A stretch of 48,300 nt of DNA from JAVBRA01 sp031548435 (GTDB lineage: Bacteria > Bacteroidota > Bacteroidia > Bacteroidales > Rikenellaceae), in contig JAVBRA010000013.1 in assembly GCA_031548435.1 (NCBI GenBank), positions 1-48,300 of the forward strand, read 5' to 3'. Made by a program: the position numbers and the translations under genes. The first letter of the stretch is position 1, and each line of letters begins with the position of its first letter. Shown piece after piece: positions 38,495 through 46,545 of the stretch. The notes under the pieces are model-generated. The model was not told the DNA's origin, did not search any database, and saw nothing but the letters and a program-made list of their open reading frames with translations.

Positions 38495-40468
38495 ATGTTT
38501 ATAGATGTTATAATCTTATTGGCCGCAGCGTCGTTGTTGCTGTTCCTGCTGCCTCCCCGGTGGAAGGCGTGGTATGCGGTGGCTGTCACCGCAGCCGGAG
38601 CCGCGGCGGCTGTTTTCGTCGCCGCGACGGTTTTTATGCACGGCCCCCTCACTTATTACATCGAGTCGCTGCCCGTGCTGGGCGACACGATAGCCGCAGT
38701 CGACCGCCTGTCGGCGTTGTTCCTGGTCATGATCTCGCTGGCGTCGGTGGCCGCGGCCATCTATTCGGCGGGATACCTCAAAGACGATTTTACGACGAAG
38801 TCGCCGGTCTATCTTTCGCTCCATTACCTCAGTTACGTGTTGCTGGTGCTGTCGATGTTCGGCGTGGTGATCTTCCGTTCGGCGTTTGCGTTCCTGCTCT
38901 CGTGGGAGGTGATGACCCTGTCGTCGTTCCTGCTGGTGATGTACGATGCGGGACGTAAGAAAGTGATGCGCACGGCCATCAGTTACCTGACGGTGATGCA
39001 TGCCGGATTTTTTTTCCTGCTGGCCGGGTTCGTCAAACTGTCGGCCGCGGGATTGCCCGCCGGATTCGATTCGCTGGCCTCTTATTTCGCCGTCCATAAA
39101 CCCATGCCGCTGTTCCTGCTCTTTTTCGTCGGGTTCGGGCTGAAGGCGGGCGTGTTCCCGCTGCACACCTGGCTGCCCGAGGCGCATCCGGCCGCACCGT
39201 CGCATGTGTCGGCGCTGATGTCGGGGGTGATGATCAAGATGGGCGTCTACGGCATCCTGCGCGTGACCATGAGCATCGGCGACGGACTTTTTCCTGTTGC
39301 GCTGGTGGTTTTGGGCGTGGGCATCGTCACGGCGCTGTGGGGCGTCATCTACGCCTCGATCCAGGACAACCTGAAGAAGCTCCTTGCCTATTCCTCCATT
39401 GAGAATATCGGCATCATCATGATCGCCATCGGGGCCGGACTGCTGGGCAAAGCCACCGGCGACGCCCGCATGGCGGCCTGTTGTCTGGCCGGGGCGTTGC
39501 TCCATACGTTGTTCCACTCGTTTTTCAAACCGCTGCTGTTCATGGGCGCCGGCAGTGTGATCCACGCCACGGGCGGGCTGCCTACCATGGATCGCTACGG
39601 CGGGCTGATGAAACGGATGCCGGTCACCGGGTTCCTGTTCCTTGCCGGCACGATTGCCATTGCGGCCCTGCCGCCGTTGAACGGCTTTGTGTCCGAGTTT
39701 ATGATTTACAGCGGGCTCATCAGCGGGGTGGCCTCCGATGGCGGGGCGACCATCCTTGCCTTGGTCACACTGCTGTTTCTGTCGCTGGTGGGAGGACTGG
39801 CGCTGGTGGTCTTCTGCAAGGCGTTCGGCATCACGTTCCTGGGCACGGCGCGCAGTTGTCCGGCAGAAGAGGCGCACGAGGCCAACCCGCCCATGATCGT
39901 GGGCATGGCTGTGATGTTGGCGGCAGTGCTTTGCTCCGGATTCCTGCCTGCTCCGTTTGTTGCCGCCGCATCCGGGATGGCCGTTGCCGGCTATCATATT
40001 CCACCCTCGGCCCCGATCGGCGTCGACTGGACAGCGGTCTCGATCGTGTTTGCGTCGTTGTGCGTTGGGGCGGGGGGGCTCTATTGGATTAAAAAGCGGT
40101 TGCAGGCGCCCAGAACGCGCGCCGGGATGATCGCCTCGGGCCCCACCTGGGGGTGCGGATACGGCGGCGTCACCAAAAAGATGCAATACACCGGCGAGTC
40201 GTACACCCAGCCTTTGCGCGAGTTGGCCCCCGTGTCGGGCAAGCAGGCCGACAGCCCTGTCGAAGGCATTTTCCCGAAGAAGGCCGGCTTCAGAACCGAT
40301 GCCTCCGACCGCATCAACACCATCGTCGAGCACCGCTGGATGCGGATCGTCCGCCGCATTTCGTCGAAAATGGCCCTGTTTCAAACCGGGCATGTCAATC
40401 ACTATATCCTGCACGCGCTGCTGTTCATCATGTCGATTTTCGCACTTTCATTCATTCACGTCATATGA
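38495..40468 (+). CDS. HyfB-like proton-antiporter-type membrane subunit
   Basis: 657 residues, about 14-16 membrane helices. The core resembles NuoL/M and Mrp antiporters: LLSWEVMTLSSFLLVMYD has the key glutamate, and PLHTWLPEAHPAAPSHVSALMSGVMIKMG has the lysine helix region. SSIENIGIIMIAIGAGLLG and LHTLFHSFFKPLLFMGAGSV follow. The C-terminal part (GPTWGCGYGG, MQYTGESYTQPLREL) is specific to HyfB/HycC-type subunits of hydrogenase-related complexes. It probably pumps ions in a complex with the following four products. The stop overlaps the next start by four bases. Confidence 0.92.
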   Translation: MFIDVIILLAAASLLLFLLPPRWKAWYAVAVTAAGAAAAVFVAATVFMHGPLTYYIESLPVLGDTIAAVDRLSALFLVMISLASVAAAIYSAGYLKDDFTTKSPVYLSLHYLSYVLLVLSMFGVVIFRSAFAFLLSWEVMTLSSFLLVMYDAGRKKVMRTAISYLTVMHAGFFFLLAGFVKLSAAGLPAGFDSLASYFAVHKPMPLFLLFFVGFGLKAGVFPLHTWLPEAHPAAPSHVSALMSGVMIKMGVYGILRVTMSIGDGLFPVALVVLGVGIVTALWGVIYASIQDNLKKLLAYSSIENIGIIMIAIGAGLLGKATGDARMAACCLAGALLHTLFHSFFKPLLFMGAGSVIHATGGLPTMDRYGGLMKRMPVTGFLFLAGTIAIAALPPLNGFVSEFMIYSGLISGVASDGGATILALVTLLFLSLVGGLALVVFCKAFGITFLGTARSCPAEEAHEANPPMIVGMAVMLAAVLCSGFLPAPFVAAASGMAVAGYHIPPSAPIGVDWTAVSIVFASLCVGAGGLYWIKKRLQAPRTRAGMIASGPTWGCGYGGVTKKMQYTGESYTQPLRELAPVSGKQADSPVEGIFPKKAGFRTDASDRINTIVEHRWMRIVRRISSKMALFQTGHVNHYILHALLFIMSIFALSFIHVI

Positions 40469-41370
40469 TCCCATTGGTCTTCATACTGGTTTCGTCGCTG
40501 TTGCTCACGGGCATCATCAACCGCGTGCGGGCCCGCCTGAGCGGCCGCAAGGGGATCCGCCTGTTCCAGCACCTGTACGACGTCCGCCTGCTGTTGCGCA
40601 AGGGCAGCGTTTACAGCACCGCCACCGGCCCCGTGTTCCGCATCGCCCCGTGCGTGACCCTGGCCACGGTGCTGATGGCCGCGGCCATCGTTCCGCTCCC
40701 GGGCATGAGGGCGCTGATTTCGTTCGACGGCGACATTGTGCTGTTCGCCTACCTGTTGGCCCTGGGCCGCTTTTTCCTCATCGCCGGGGCGCTCGACACG
40801 GGCAGCAGTTTCCAGGGCATGGGCGCCAGCCGTGAAAACCTGTTCGGCGCGCTGGTCGAACCGGCGCTGTTTGTCACCATCGGCACGCTCTGCCTGCTCA
40901 CCGGCAAGACGTCGTTTTCCGAGATCATGCAGCGCTCGTACGACAATTCGTACGAGATGGTGGTGATCGCCGCCCTGGCTGCCTACGTGCTGTTCAAGGT
41001 CGCGCTCGTGGAAGCCTCGCGCATTCCGGTCGACGATCCCCGCACGCACCTCGAACTGACTATGATCCACGAAGTGATGGAGCTCGATTACAGCGGTTTC
41101 GACCGGGCCCTGATTACGCTGGGCGGTTGGGTCAAAACGGCCTTGCTGGCCCTGATCGGAGCGTCGGTGCTCGTATCGGTGCTGCGGGACGGTGCGGCGC
41201 TTATCGTTTTGGTGGCCCTGTCGTTCGGCCTGGGGATCGGCCTGCTGGAATCCTTTACGGCCCGTAACCGCCTCTCCCGGAATACGACCTACCTTGCGAC
41301 GATCCTCGCCCTCGCCCTGGTCGCTTTTCTGGTCGCCTACCTGGTCATGCGCAATATTTCAATCGAATAG
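40465..41370 (+). CDS. HyfC/NuoH-like membrane anchor subunit
   Basis: 301 residues from ATG 40465, overlapping the HyfB-like stop (ATGA). Eight or so membrane helices. GRKGIRLFQHLYDVRLLLRKG is the first cytoplasmic loop, matching HyfC/HycD and NuoH. EASRIPVDDPRTHLELTMIHEVMELDYSG is the signature of hydrogenase-type NuoH homologues (PVDDPxTHLELTMxHE). In the family this subunit links the peripheral arm to the antiporter-like arm. Confidence 0.93.
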   Translation: MIPLVFILVSSLLLTGIINRVRARLSGRKGIRLFQHLYDVRLLLRKGSVYSTATGPVFRIAPCVTLATVLMAAAIVPLPGMRALISFDGDIVLFAYLLALGRFFLIAGALDTGSSFQGMGASRENLFGALVEPALFVTIGTLCLLTGKTSFSEIMQRSYDNSYEMVVIAALAAYVLFKVALVEASRIPVDDPRTHLELTMIHEVMELDYSGFDRALITLGGWVKTALLALIGASVLVSVLRDGAALIVLVALSFGLGIGLLESFTARNRLSRNTTYLATILALALVAFLVAYLVMRNISIE

Positions 41371-41371
41371 C

Positions 41372-42004
41372 ATGTTGTTAGCCCTGATCATATGCTACGT
41401 CCTTTCGCTGCTCTATCTCTCGATCATCGAGCGGTTCCGGCATTACACCATGCTGATCGCTTTGCAGGGCTTTCTGCTCTTCGGGGTGGCCTTGCTGCGG
41501 CTTCACGGGACGGATTGGTACGAACTGGCGTTTGTGATCGCCGAGACACTCGTGTTCAAGGCCCTTATCCTGCCCATGATTCTCTATCGGATCATCCGCC
41601 GTACGGGGATCAACCGGGTCCATGCCGCCTCGGTGGCCGTGTTCAACCAGTTGCTTATGTCGGTGGCCCTGTTGCTGTGCAGCCTGGTGCTCACCCATTA
41701 CATGGCCTCGGACGGGCTTTTCGATCCGGTCTTTTTCGGGGTGTCGTTATACGGCTTGCTGAGCGGGATGCTGTTGATTATTACCCATAAACGCATTTTT
41801 TCGCACCTGGTGGGCTTCCTGGTGATCGAGAACGGGGTATTCCTCTTTGCCATGGCCATCGGGGCCGAAATGCCCTACCTGATCAATATCGCCATCTTGC
41901 TGGACCTGGTGATGAGCGTGCTGATGCTCGGTCTCGTCCTGGGGCGCCTCGGCAGCCGTTACCACCATCTGGATGTCGAGGGTCTCGATACGTTAAAGGA
42001 CTGA
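41372..42004 (+). CDS. HyfE-like membrane subunit
   Basis: 210 residues from ATG 41372 (MLLALIICYVLSLLYL), one base after the HyfC-like stop. About seven membrane helices. ETLVFKALILPMILYRIIRRTGI and LVIENGVFLFAMAIGAEMPYLI are typical of HyfE, whose second half resembles NuoK (VIENG glutamate). A longer in-frame start reads out of frame through the upstream gene and is rejected. It ends four bases before the next gene. Confidence 0.9.
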   Translation: MLLALIICYVLSLLYLSIIERFRHYTMLIALQGFLLFGVALLRLHGTDWYELAFVIAETLVFKALILPMILYRIIRRTGINRVHAASVAVFNQLLMSVALLLCSLVLTHYMASDGLFDPVFFGVSLYGLLSGMLLIITHKRIFSHLVGFLVIENGVFLFAMAIGAEMPYLINIAILLDLVMSVLMLGLVLGRLGSRYHHLDVEGLDTLKD

Positions 42005-42008
42005 TGTT

Positions 42009-43406
42009 ATGCTGAGCGCCTACCTGATCGTTTCCCTGCTTCTGGCCGTCGCCACTGCCCTGCTGCGCCGCCGCACCCAGGTGCGGGCGGTGGGGTATGG
42101 CTTCTATGCGATGCAGCTGCTTTGCGCCGCGGGACTTTCCTGGCAGGCCGGAGCCACGCAATGGCAGTTTTTCACGCTCGATCCGCTGGGGATCCTTTTC
42201 TTCGTCCTGATGGCGGCGATCTCCTTTGTCGCTTTTTACCAGAGTAATTCCTATCTCGACCGCGAACCACCCCACGCCTACAAGACCTACAACCTCTCGT
42301 TGATGCTGTTGTGCACGTCGGCTACGGCGGTCTACTTTTCGAACAATCTGGCCGTTGCCTGGGTTTTTCTGGAGCTGACCACGCTGGCCACGGCCGGATT
42401 GATCTACCACGACCGGACCGAACAGAGCCTGGAGGCGACCTGGAAATATGTCTTCATCTGCTCAACGGGGATCCTGATCGCTTACCTGGGGATCCTGCTG
42501 CTGAGCACGGTGGCCGAGCACGGCGATCTCTCCTACCGGGCGTTGGCCGACACGGTCTCCACGGGCAATCCCCTCTACCTCAAGATCGCGTTCCTGTTTA
42601 TCCTGGTGGGGTACAGCTGTAAGCTGGAAGTCTTTCCCCTCTATACGGTGGGCATCGACGCCAATTCCACGGCCCCCACGCCCGCTTCGGCCGTCATTTC
42701 GACGGTGCTGGTCAATGCCGGCTTTGTCTCCCTCTACCGGGTCTACGCGTTGGTGCGGCATTCTCCGGCGGCGGCGTGGATGTCGGGTGTGCTGATCCTC
42801 TCGGGGCTGATTTCGGTGCTGATCGGGGCGGTTTACCTGCGCCGTACGAACAATTACAAACGCTTTTTCGCCTATTCCACCACCGAAAACCTGGGGATCG
42901 TCCTGGTGGGCCTGGGGGTGGGCGGCGCCGGTGTTTTTGCCGCCGTATTCCATATGATCGCCCACAGCCTGGTCAAGTCGGGGATCTTTTTCAACCTGGC
43001 CCAGATCGGCCGGATCTACGGCAGTTACCGCATCAACCGCATCGGCAATTACATGCACGTCAATCGCCTGGGATCGGCCGCCATGCTCCTGGGGATGCTC
43101 TGCCTGCTGGCCCTGCCCCCTTCGGCGCTTTTCCTGTCGGAGCTGATGATCTTCCGGCAGGTGATCGCTTCGGGGCAATGGTGGCTGCTGGTGGTTTTAG
43201 TAGGGTTGCTTTGTTTTGTGATGTACAGCCTGGCGTACCGCCTGCTGAGGCTGTGCTACAAGCCCGTGATCCTCTCCGAGCCCCTTCGCCGGGTGAGCCG
43301 GACTGTGACCTGGAGCGGCTTCGGGCTGATTTTACTGGCGGTCTTGTTGGGGCTGTTCCAGCCGCCTTTTCTGGTGGCCTGGATCGAGTCGATTTTGAGC
43401 TATTGA
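42009..43406 (+). CDS. HyfF-like antiporter-type membrane subunit
   Basis: 465 residues, about 13-14 helices, NuoN/NuoL-like. NLAVAWVFLELTTLATAGLIY carries the conserved glutamate. TVGIDANSTAPTPASAVISTVLVNAG is the HyfF version of the lysine-helix region. YSTTENLGIVLVGLGVGGAG and AVFHMIAHSLVKSGIFFNL follow. It is the second antiporter-like subunit of the complex. E. coli Hyf also has a HyfD subunit between HyfC and HyfE that is not found here. Confidence 0.9.
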   Translation: MLSAYLIVSLLLAVATALLRRRTQVRAVGYGFYAMQLLCAAGLSWQAGATQWQFFTLDPLGILFFVLMAAISFVAFYQSNSYLDREPPHAYKTYNLSLMLLCTSATAVYFSNNLAVAWVFLELTTLATAGLIYHDRTEQSLEATWKYVFICSTGILIAYLGILLLSTVAEHGDLSYRALADTVSTGNPLYLKIAFLFILVGYSCKLEVFPLYTVGIDANSTAPTPASAVISTVLVNAGFVSLYRVYALVRHSPAAAWMSGVLILSGLISVLIGAVYLRRTNNYKRFFAYSTTENLGIVLVGLGVGGAGVFAAVFHMIAHSLVKSGIFFNLAQIGRIYGSYRINRIGNYMHVNRLGSAAMLLGMLCLLALPPSALFLSELMIFRQVIASGQWWLLVVLVGLLCFVMYSLAYRLLRLCYKPVILSEPLRRVSRTVTWSGFGLILLAVLLGLFQPPFLVAWIESILSY

Positions 43407-43409
43407 CCT

Positions 43410-44921
43410 ATGGAATGGTTATCGGTATATCCTGCAGAGGGCCCTGTCCGGCTGGCCGACCTGCCCCGGTCGGACTACGACGGGTTGTATCGTCTTTTGG
43501 ATGAGACGCTGGCCGGCGAAAACTGCCATGTGGCGGCCTATTTCGGTTGGTCCTCTCCCCAGGGGCTGTCGTTGTTCTGCCTGGTAGCGGATGATGCCAC
43601 GGGGCGCGTGCTGTTGGCCTCTTGCGGCTGCCGGGAAGGGGAGGCGCTGGCGTCGCTCGTGCCCCGCCATCCGGCGCTGCACATCTTCGAGCGGGGGATT
43701 GCCGAACAGTTCGGGGTCTCTTTCGTTGGAACTCCTTGGGACAAGCCCCTGCGCTTTGCCCACGACCGGGCCGACCGGGGGAGAGGCATGAACGACTATC
43801 CCTTTTACACGATTGCCGGGGAAGCCCTGCATGAAGTGAACGTGGGCCCCATCCACGCCGGGATCATCGAACCGGGATGTTTTCGCTTTATCTGCAACGG
43901 GGAGCGGGTCCTGCACCTGGAGATCATGCTGGGTTACCAGCACCGGGGGATCGAGCGGCTGCTGTGCGAAACGTCCAACCGCCTGCGGCAGGCCCTGCTG
44001 TGCGAGAGCATCGCCGGGGACAGCGCCGTGGCCCATACGACCGCTTACGCTTCGTTGATGGAGCAGTTGGCCGCCCGTCCCGTGCCCGGAGCGGTGGCTG
44101 TGGAACGGACCATTGCCCTGGAATTGGAGCGGATCGCCCTGCATATTGCGGATACCGGGGCGTTGTGCACCGATATCGGCTACCAATTGGGACAGGTGGC
44201 CTGCGAGGCGCTGCGCACGATCGTCATCAACACCACCCAGGCCTGGTGCGGCAACCGTTTCGGGAAGGGATTGGTGCGTCCCGGGGGAAGTTATTTTGCC
44301 CTGACGGCGGAATTGCGGGCGTTGGTACTCCAAAATTTGGCTGAGGTCGAGCGCCGTTTCGGCGAGGTGGCGGCCAACCTGGAGGATACCGCATCGGTGC
44401 TGGCCCGCTTCGAGGATTGCGGGATCTTGACCCGCGCCCAGGCGCTGCGCATCGGAGCGGTGGGCCCGGCCGCCCGTGCGTCGGGCCTTTCGCGCGATCT
44501 GCGCGCCACTCACCCTTGGGGGCCTTCCCGGGAGACGATCCCCCACGAGCCGGTTACGATGGCCGCCGGGGATGTCCAGGCCCGCCTGGGGATTCGCCTG
44601 CGGGAGGTTCCCCAATCGGCAGGGTATATCCGCCGGATGATCGCCTCCCTGGAAGAGGGGGCGCAAACGGTTTCTGCACCCGATTACGCGGCTCCGTTGG
44701 CGCCCGGAAGCCTGGCGTTTTCTTTGTGCGAAGGATGGCGGGGCGAGATCGCCCATGTGGCCCTGACCGATGAGGCGGGACGCCTGTGCGCTTACCGGGT
44801 CAAGGATCCATCCCTGCACAACTGGATGGGGCTGGCGCTGGCCGTGCGGGGTCAGGGGATCTCCGATTTTCCGATCTGCAACAAGAGCTTTAATCTCTCC
44901 TATTGCGGACACGATCTATAG
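43410..44921 (+). CDS. HyfG-like large subunit (NuoC-NuoD fusion) without NiFe ligands
   Basis: 503 residues. The N-terminal 120 residues are NuoC-like (HIFERGIAEQFGVSFVGTPW). The rest is a NuoD/group 4 hydrogenase large-subunit domain: EVNVGPIHAGIIEPGCFRF, EIMLGYQHRGIERLL. In NiFe hydrogenases the next motif is RICGxCxxxH; here it reads CESIAGDSAVAH (about 196-207), without the cysteine pair. The C-terminal DPCxxC motif is replaced by SFNLSYCGHDL at the very end. It therefore cannot bind a standard NiFe centre, and it fits the energy-converting-hydrogenase-related (Ehr) class. No NuoB-like or ferredoxin-like gene follows; a terminator ends the operon. Confidence 0.9.
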   Translation: MEWLSVYPAEGPVRLADLPRSDYDGLYRLLDETLAGENCHVAAYFGWSSPQGLSLFCLVADDATGRVLLASCGCREGEALASLVPRHPALHIFERGIAEQFGVSFVGTPWDKPLRFAHDRADRGRGMNDYPFYTIAGEALHEVNVGPIHAGIIEPGCFRFICNGERVLHLEIMLGYQHRGIERLLCETSNRLRQALLCESIAGDSAVAHTTAYASLMEQLAARPVPGAVAVERTIALELERIALHIADTGALCTDIGYQLGQVACEALRTIVINTTQAWCGNRFGKGLVRPGGSYFALTAELRALVLQNLAEVERRFGEVAANLEDTASVLARFEDCGILTRAQALRIGAVGPAARASGLSRDLRATHPWGPSRETIPHEPVTMAAGDVQARLGIRLREVPQSAGYIRRMIASLEEGAQTVSAPDYAAPLAPGSLAFSLCEGWRGEIAHVALTDEAGRLCAYRVKDPSLHNWMGLALAVRGQGISDFPICNKSFNLSYCGHDL

Positions 44922-44944
44922 AGGCATTTGCCTGTTATAAAAGC

Positions 44945-44986
44945 ATAGCCGGCGTTTCCCTGATGGAAACGCCGGCTATTTTTCCA
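44945..44986 (+). terminator. Terminator of the hyf-like operon
   Basis: ATAGCCGGCGTTTCC and GGAAACGCCGGCTAT form a perfect 15-bp stem with a five-base loop, followed by TTTTT. It also faces the end of panB on the other strand. Confidence 0.88.
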
Positions 44987-45005
44987 GGCCTGCGCAGGCT
45001 TCCGT

Positions 45006-45821
45006 TTAATATTGCTCCTTTTCGTTGGGGAAATCGCCTGCCTTGACATCGGCTACGTAGCTTTGTACGCTGTCAAAAATGGTGGTGTAGAGGTCGGCGT
45101 AGCGCCGCAGGAAACGGGGCGAAAACTCCTGGGTGATCCCCAGCATATCGTGGATCACGAGCACCTGTCCGTCGGCGCCGCCGCCTGCCCCGATCCCGAT
45201 AACGGGGATCTTCAGTTCCGAGGCCACGCGGGTCCCCAATGCGGCGGGGATTTTTTCCAGCACGATGCCGAAACAACCGGCCTCTTCGAGCAGGTGGGCG
45301 TCGCGGACCAGCTTTTCGGCTTCGGCCTCCTCTTTGGCTCGCACCGAGTAGGTGCCGTATTTATGGATCGACTGGGGTGTCAGGCCCAGATGCCCCATCA
45401 CGGGGATCCCGGCGCTGAGGATACGCTCCACCGAATCGATGACCTCGTCGCCCCCTTCCAGTTTCACGGCGTCGGCCTCGGTCTCTTTCATGATGCGGAT
45501 CGCTGAGGCGAGCGCTTTTTTGGAGTTGCCCTGGTAGGTGCCGAAGGGCAGGTCGACGATCACCAGGGCGCGGTGGACGGCCCGGGTGACACTGCGGCCG
45601 TGGTAGATCATCTGGTCGAGGGTGATCGGCACCGTCGTGGTGTGCCCGGCCATCACGTTGGCAGCCGAGTCGCCCACCAGGATGACATCCACTCCCGCCG
45701 AGTCGAGGATGCGGGCCGTCGAAAAGTCGTACGCGGTGAGCATGGAGATCTTTTCCCCCCGGGCTTTCATTTCCGAAAGGCGGTAGGTCGTTACGACACG
45801 GGTCTTGCTATCAGTGGACAT
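45006..45821 (-). CDS. panB: 3-methyl-2-oxobutanoate hydroxymethyltransferase
   Basis: 271 residues from ATG 45821 (MSTDSKTRVVTTYRL). A longer in-frame start at 45863 lies at the -7 box and is rejected. PanB makes ketopantoate for pantothenate and coenzyme A. Motifs: MLTAYDFSTARILDSAGVDVILVGDSAANV, the metal-binding Asp in VIVDLPFGTYQ, AVKLEGGDEV, VMGHLGLTPQSIHK and PVIGIGAGGGADGQVLVIHDM. In most PanB sequences this last reads IGAGxxxDGQVLVxHD, so it is normal. It has its own promoter. Confidence 0.95.
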   Translation of the reverse strand: MSTDSKTRVVTTYRLSEMKARGEKISMLTAYDFSTARILDSAGVDVILVGDSAANVMAGHTTTVPITLDQMIYHGRSVTRAVHRALVIVDLPFGTYQGNSKKALASAIRIMKETEADAVKLEGGDEVIDSVERILSAGIPVMGHLGLTPQSIHKYGTYSVRAKEEAEAEKLVRDAHLLEEAGCFGIVLEKIPAALGTRVASELKIPVIGIGAGGGADGQVLVIHDMLGITQEFSPRFLRRYADLYTTIFDSVQSYVADVKAGDFPNEKEQY

Positions 45822-45860
45822 GTTTTTCGGGTTTTCAGGATTTAGAGAGGCTCTGAAGCC

Positions 45861-45868
45861 CAAAGGTA
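45861..45868 (-). promoter_or_regulatory. -7 promoter box of panB
   Basis: TACCTTTG on the minus strand, 40 bases before ATG 45821. It supports the shorter PanB start. Confidence 0.6.
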
Positions 45869-45908
45869 TAATTAATTCTTCGGGAAGTCCAAACGGGGAT
45901 CCCGTTTT

Positions 45909-46439
45909 TTACGGCCGCCATTGCCGGAAGAATTCCCATAGCACCAGCCCACCCGCTACCGAGACGTTCAGCGAATGTTTCGTGCCCAGCTGCGGGATTT
46001 CGATCGCCCCGTCGCATCGGTCTACCACGCCCTGGCTTACCCCTTCCACTTCATTCCCGAAGACCAGGGCGTATTTTTGCCCTCCTTCGATCCGGAACCG
46101 GTCCAGCGGCAGCGCCCCTTCGACCTGCTCGACGGCCAGCAGGATATACCCTTCGTCGTGCAACTGCTGCACGGCTTCCGTGGCAGCCCTCTCGTAGCGC
46201 CAGGGAACGGTCAGTTCGGCCCCCAGGGCGGTTTTATGGATCTCCCGCGAGGGGGGGGCGGCCGTGATGCCGCACAGGACGATCCGTTCGATGGCGAACG
46301 CGTCCGCCGTGCGGAAGAACGAGCCCACATTGTTCGCGCTGCGGATATTTTCCAGCACGACCACGACCGGGCATTTGGGGCTTTCGGCGAAGGCTTCGGG
46401 GGTGGGGCGCCCCAATTCGGGGTTGGTGATTTTACGCAT
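45909..46439 (-). CDS. SpoU/TrmH-family RNA methyltransferase
   Basis: 176 residues, a minimal SPOUT 2'-O-methyltransferase. Motif 1 is VVVLENIRSANNVGSFFRTADAF, motif 2 YALVFGNEVEGVSQGVVDRCD, and motif 3 IPQLGTKHSLNVSVAGGLVLWEF. No N-terminal RNA-binding extension is present beyond MRKITNPELGRPTPE. The target (tRNA or rRNA 2'-hydroxyl) is not clear from sequence. It is transcribed divergently from the pyrophosphatase gene. Confidence 0.92.
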   Translation of the reverse strand: MRKITNPELGRPTPEAFAESPKCPVVVVLENIRSANNVGSFFRTADAFAIERIVLCGITAAPPSREIHKTALGAELTVPWRYERAATEAVQQLHDEGYILLAVEQVEGALPLDRFRIEGGQKYALVFGNEVEGVSQGVVDRCDGAIEIPQLGTKHSLNVSVAGGLVLWEFFRQWRP

Positions 46440-46479
46440 GGGGTCCGGAATGGTTGAGATAGTGCTGAAAAACGCCCGA

Positions 46480-46516
46480 CAAAGGTAGTACTTCTTGAAA
46501 AATTTTAATAATTTTG
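46480..46516. promoter_or_regulatory. Divergent -7 boxes of the SpoU and pyrophosphatase genes
   Basis: TACCTTTG on the minus strand (46480-46487) faces the methyltransferase. TAATTTTG on the plus strand (46509-46516) faces the pyrophosphatase. Confidence 0.55.
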
Positions 46517-46545
46517 AAGCCTACTAATCCTAACTGACAACCCTT

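Noticed and set aside
38516..40414. Long minus-strand open frame opposite the HyfB-like gene
   Set aside because: Its Arg/His/Gln-rich composition is typical of an antisense shadow; the plus strand has unmistakable membrane-subunit motifs.
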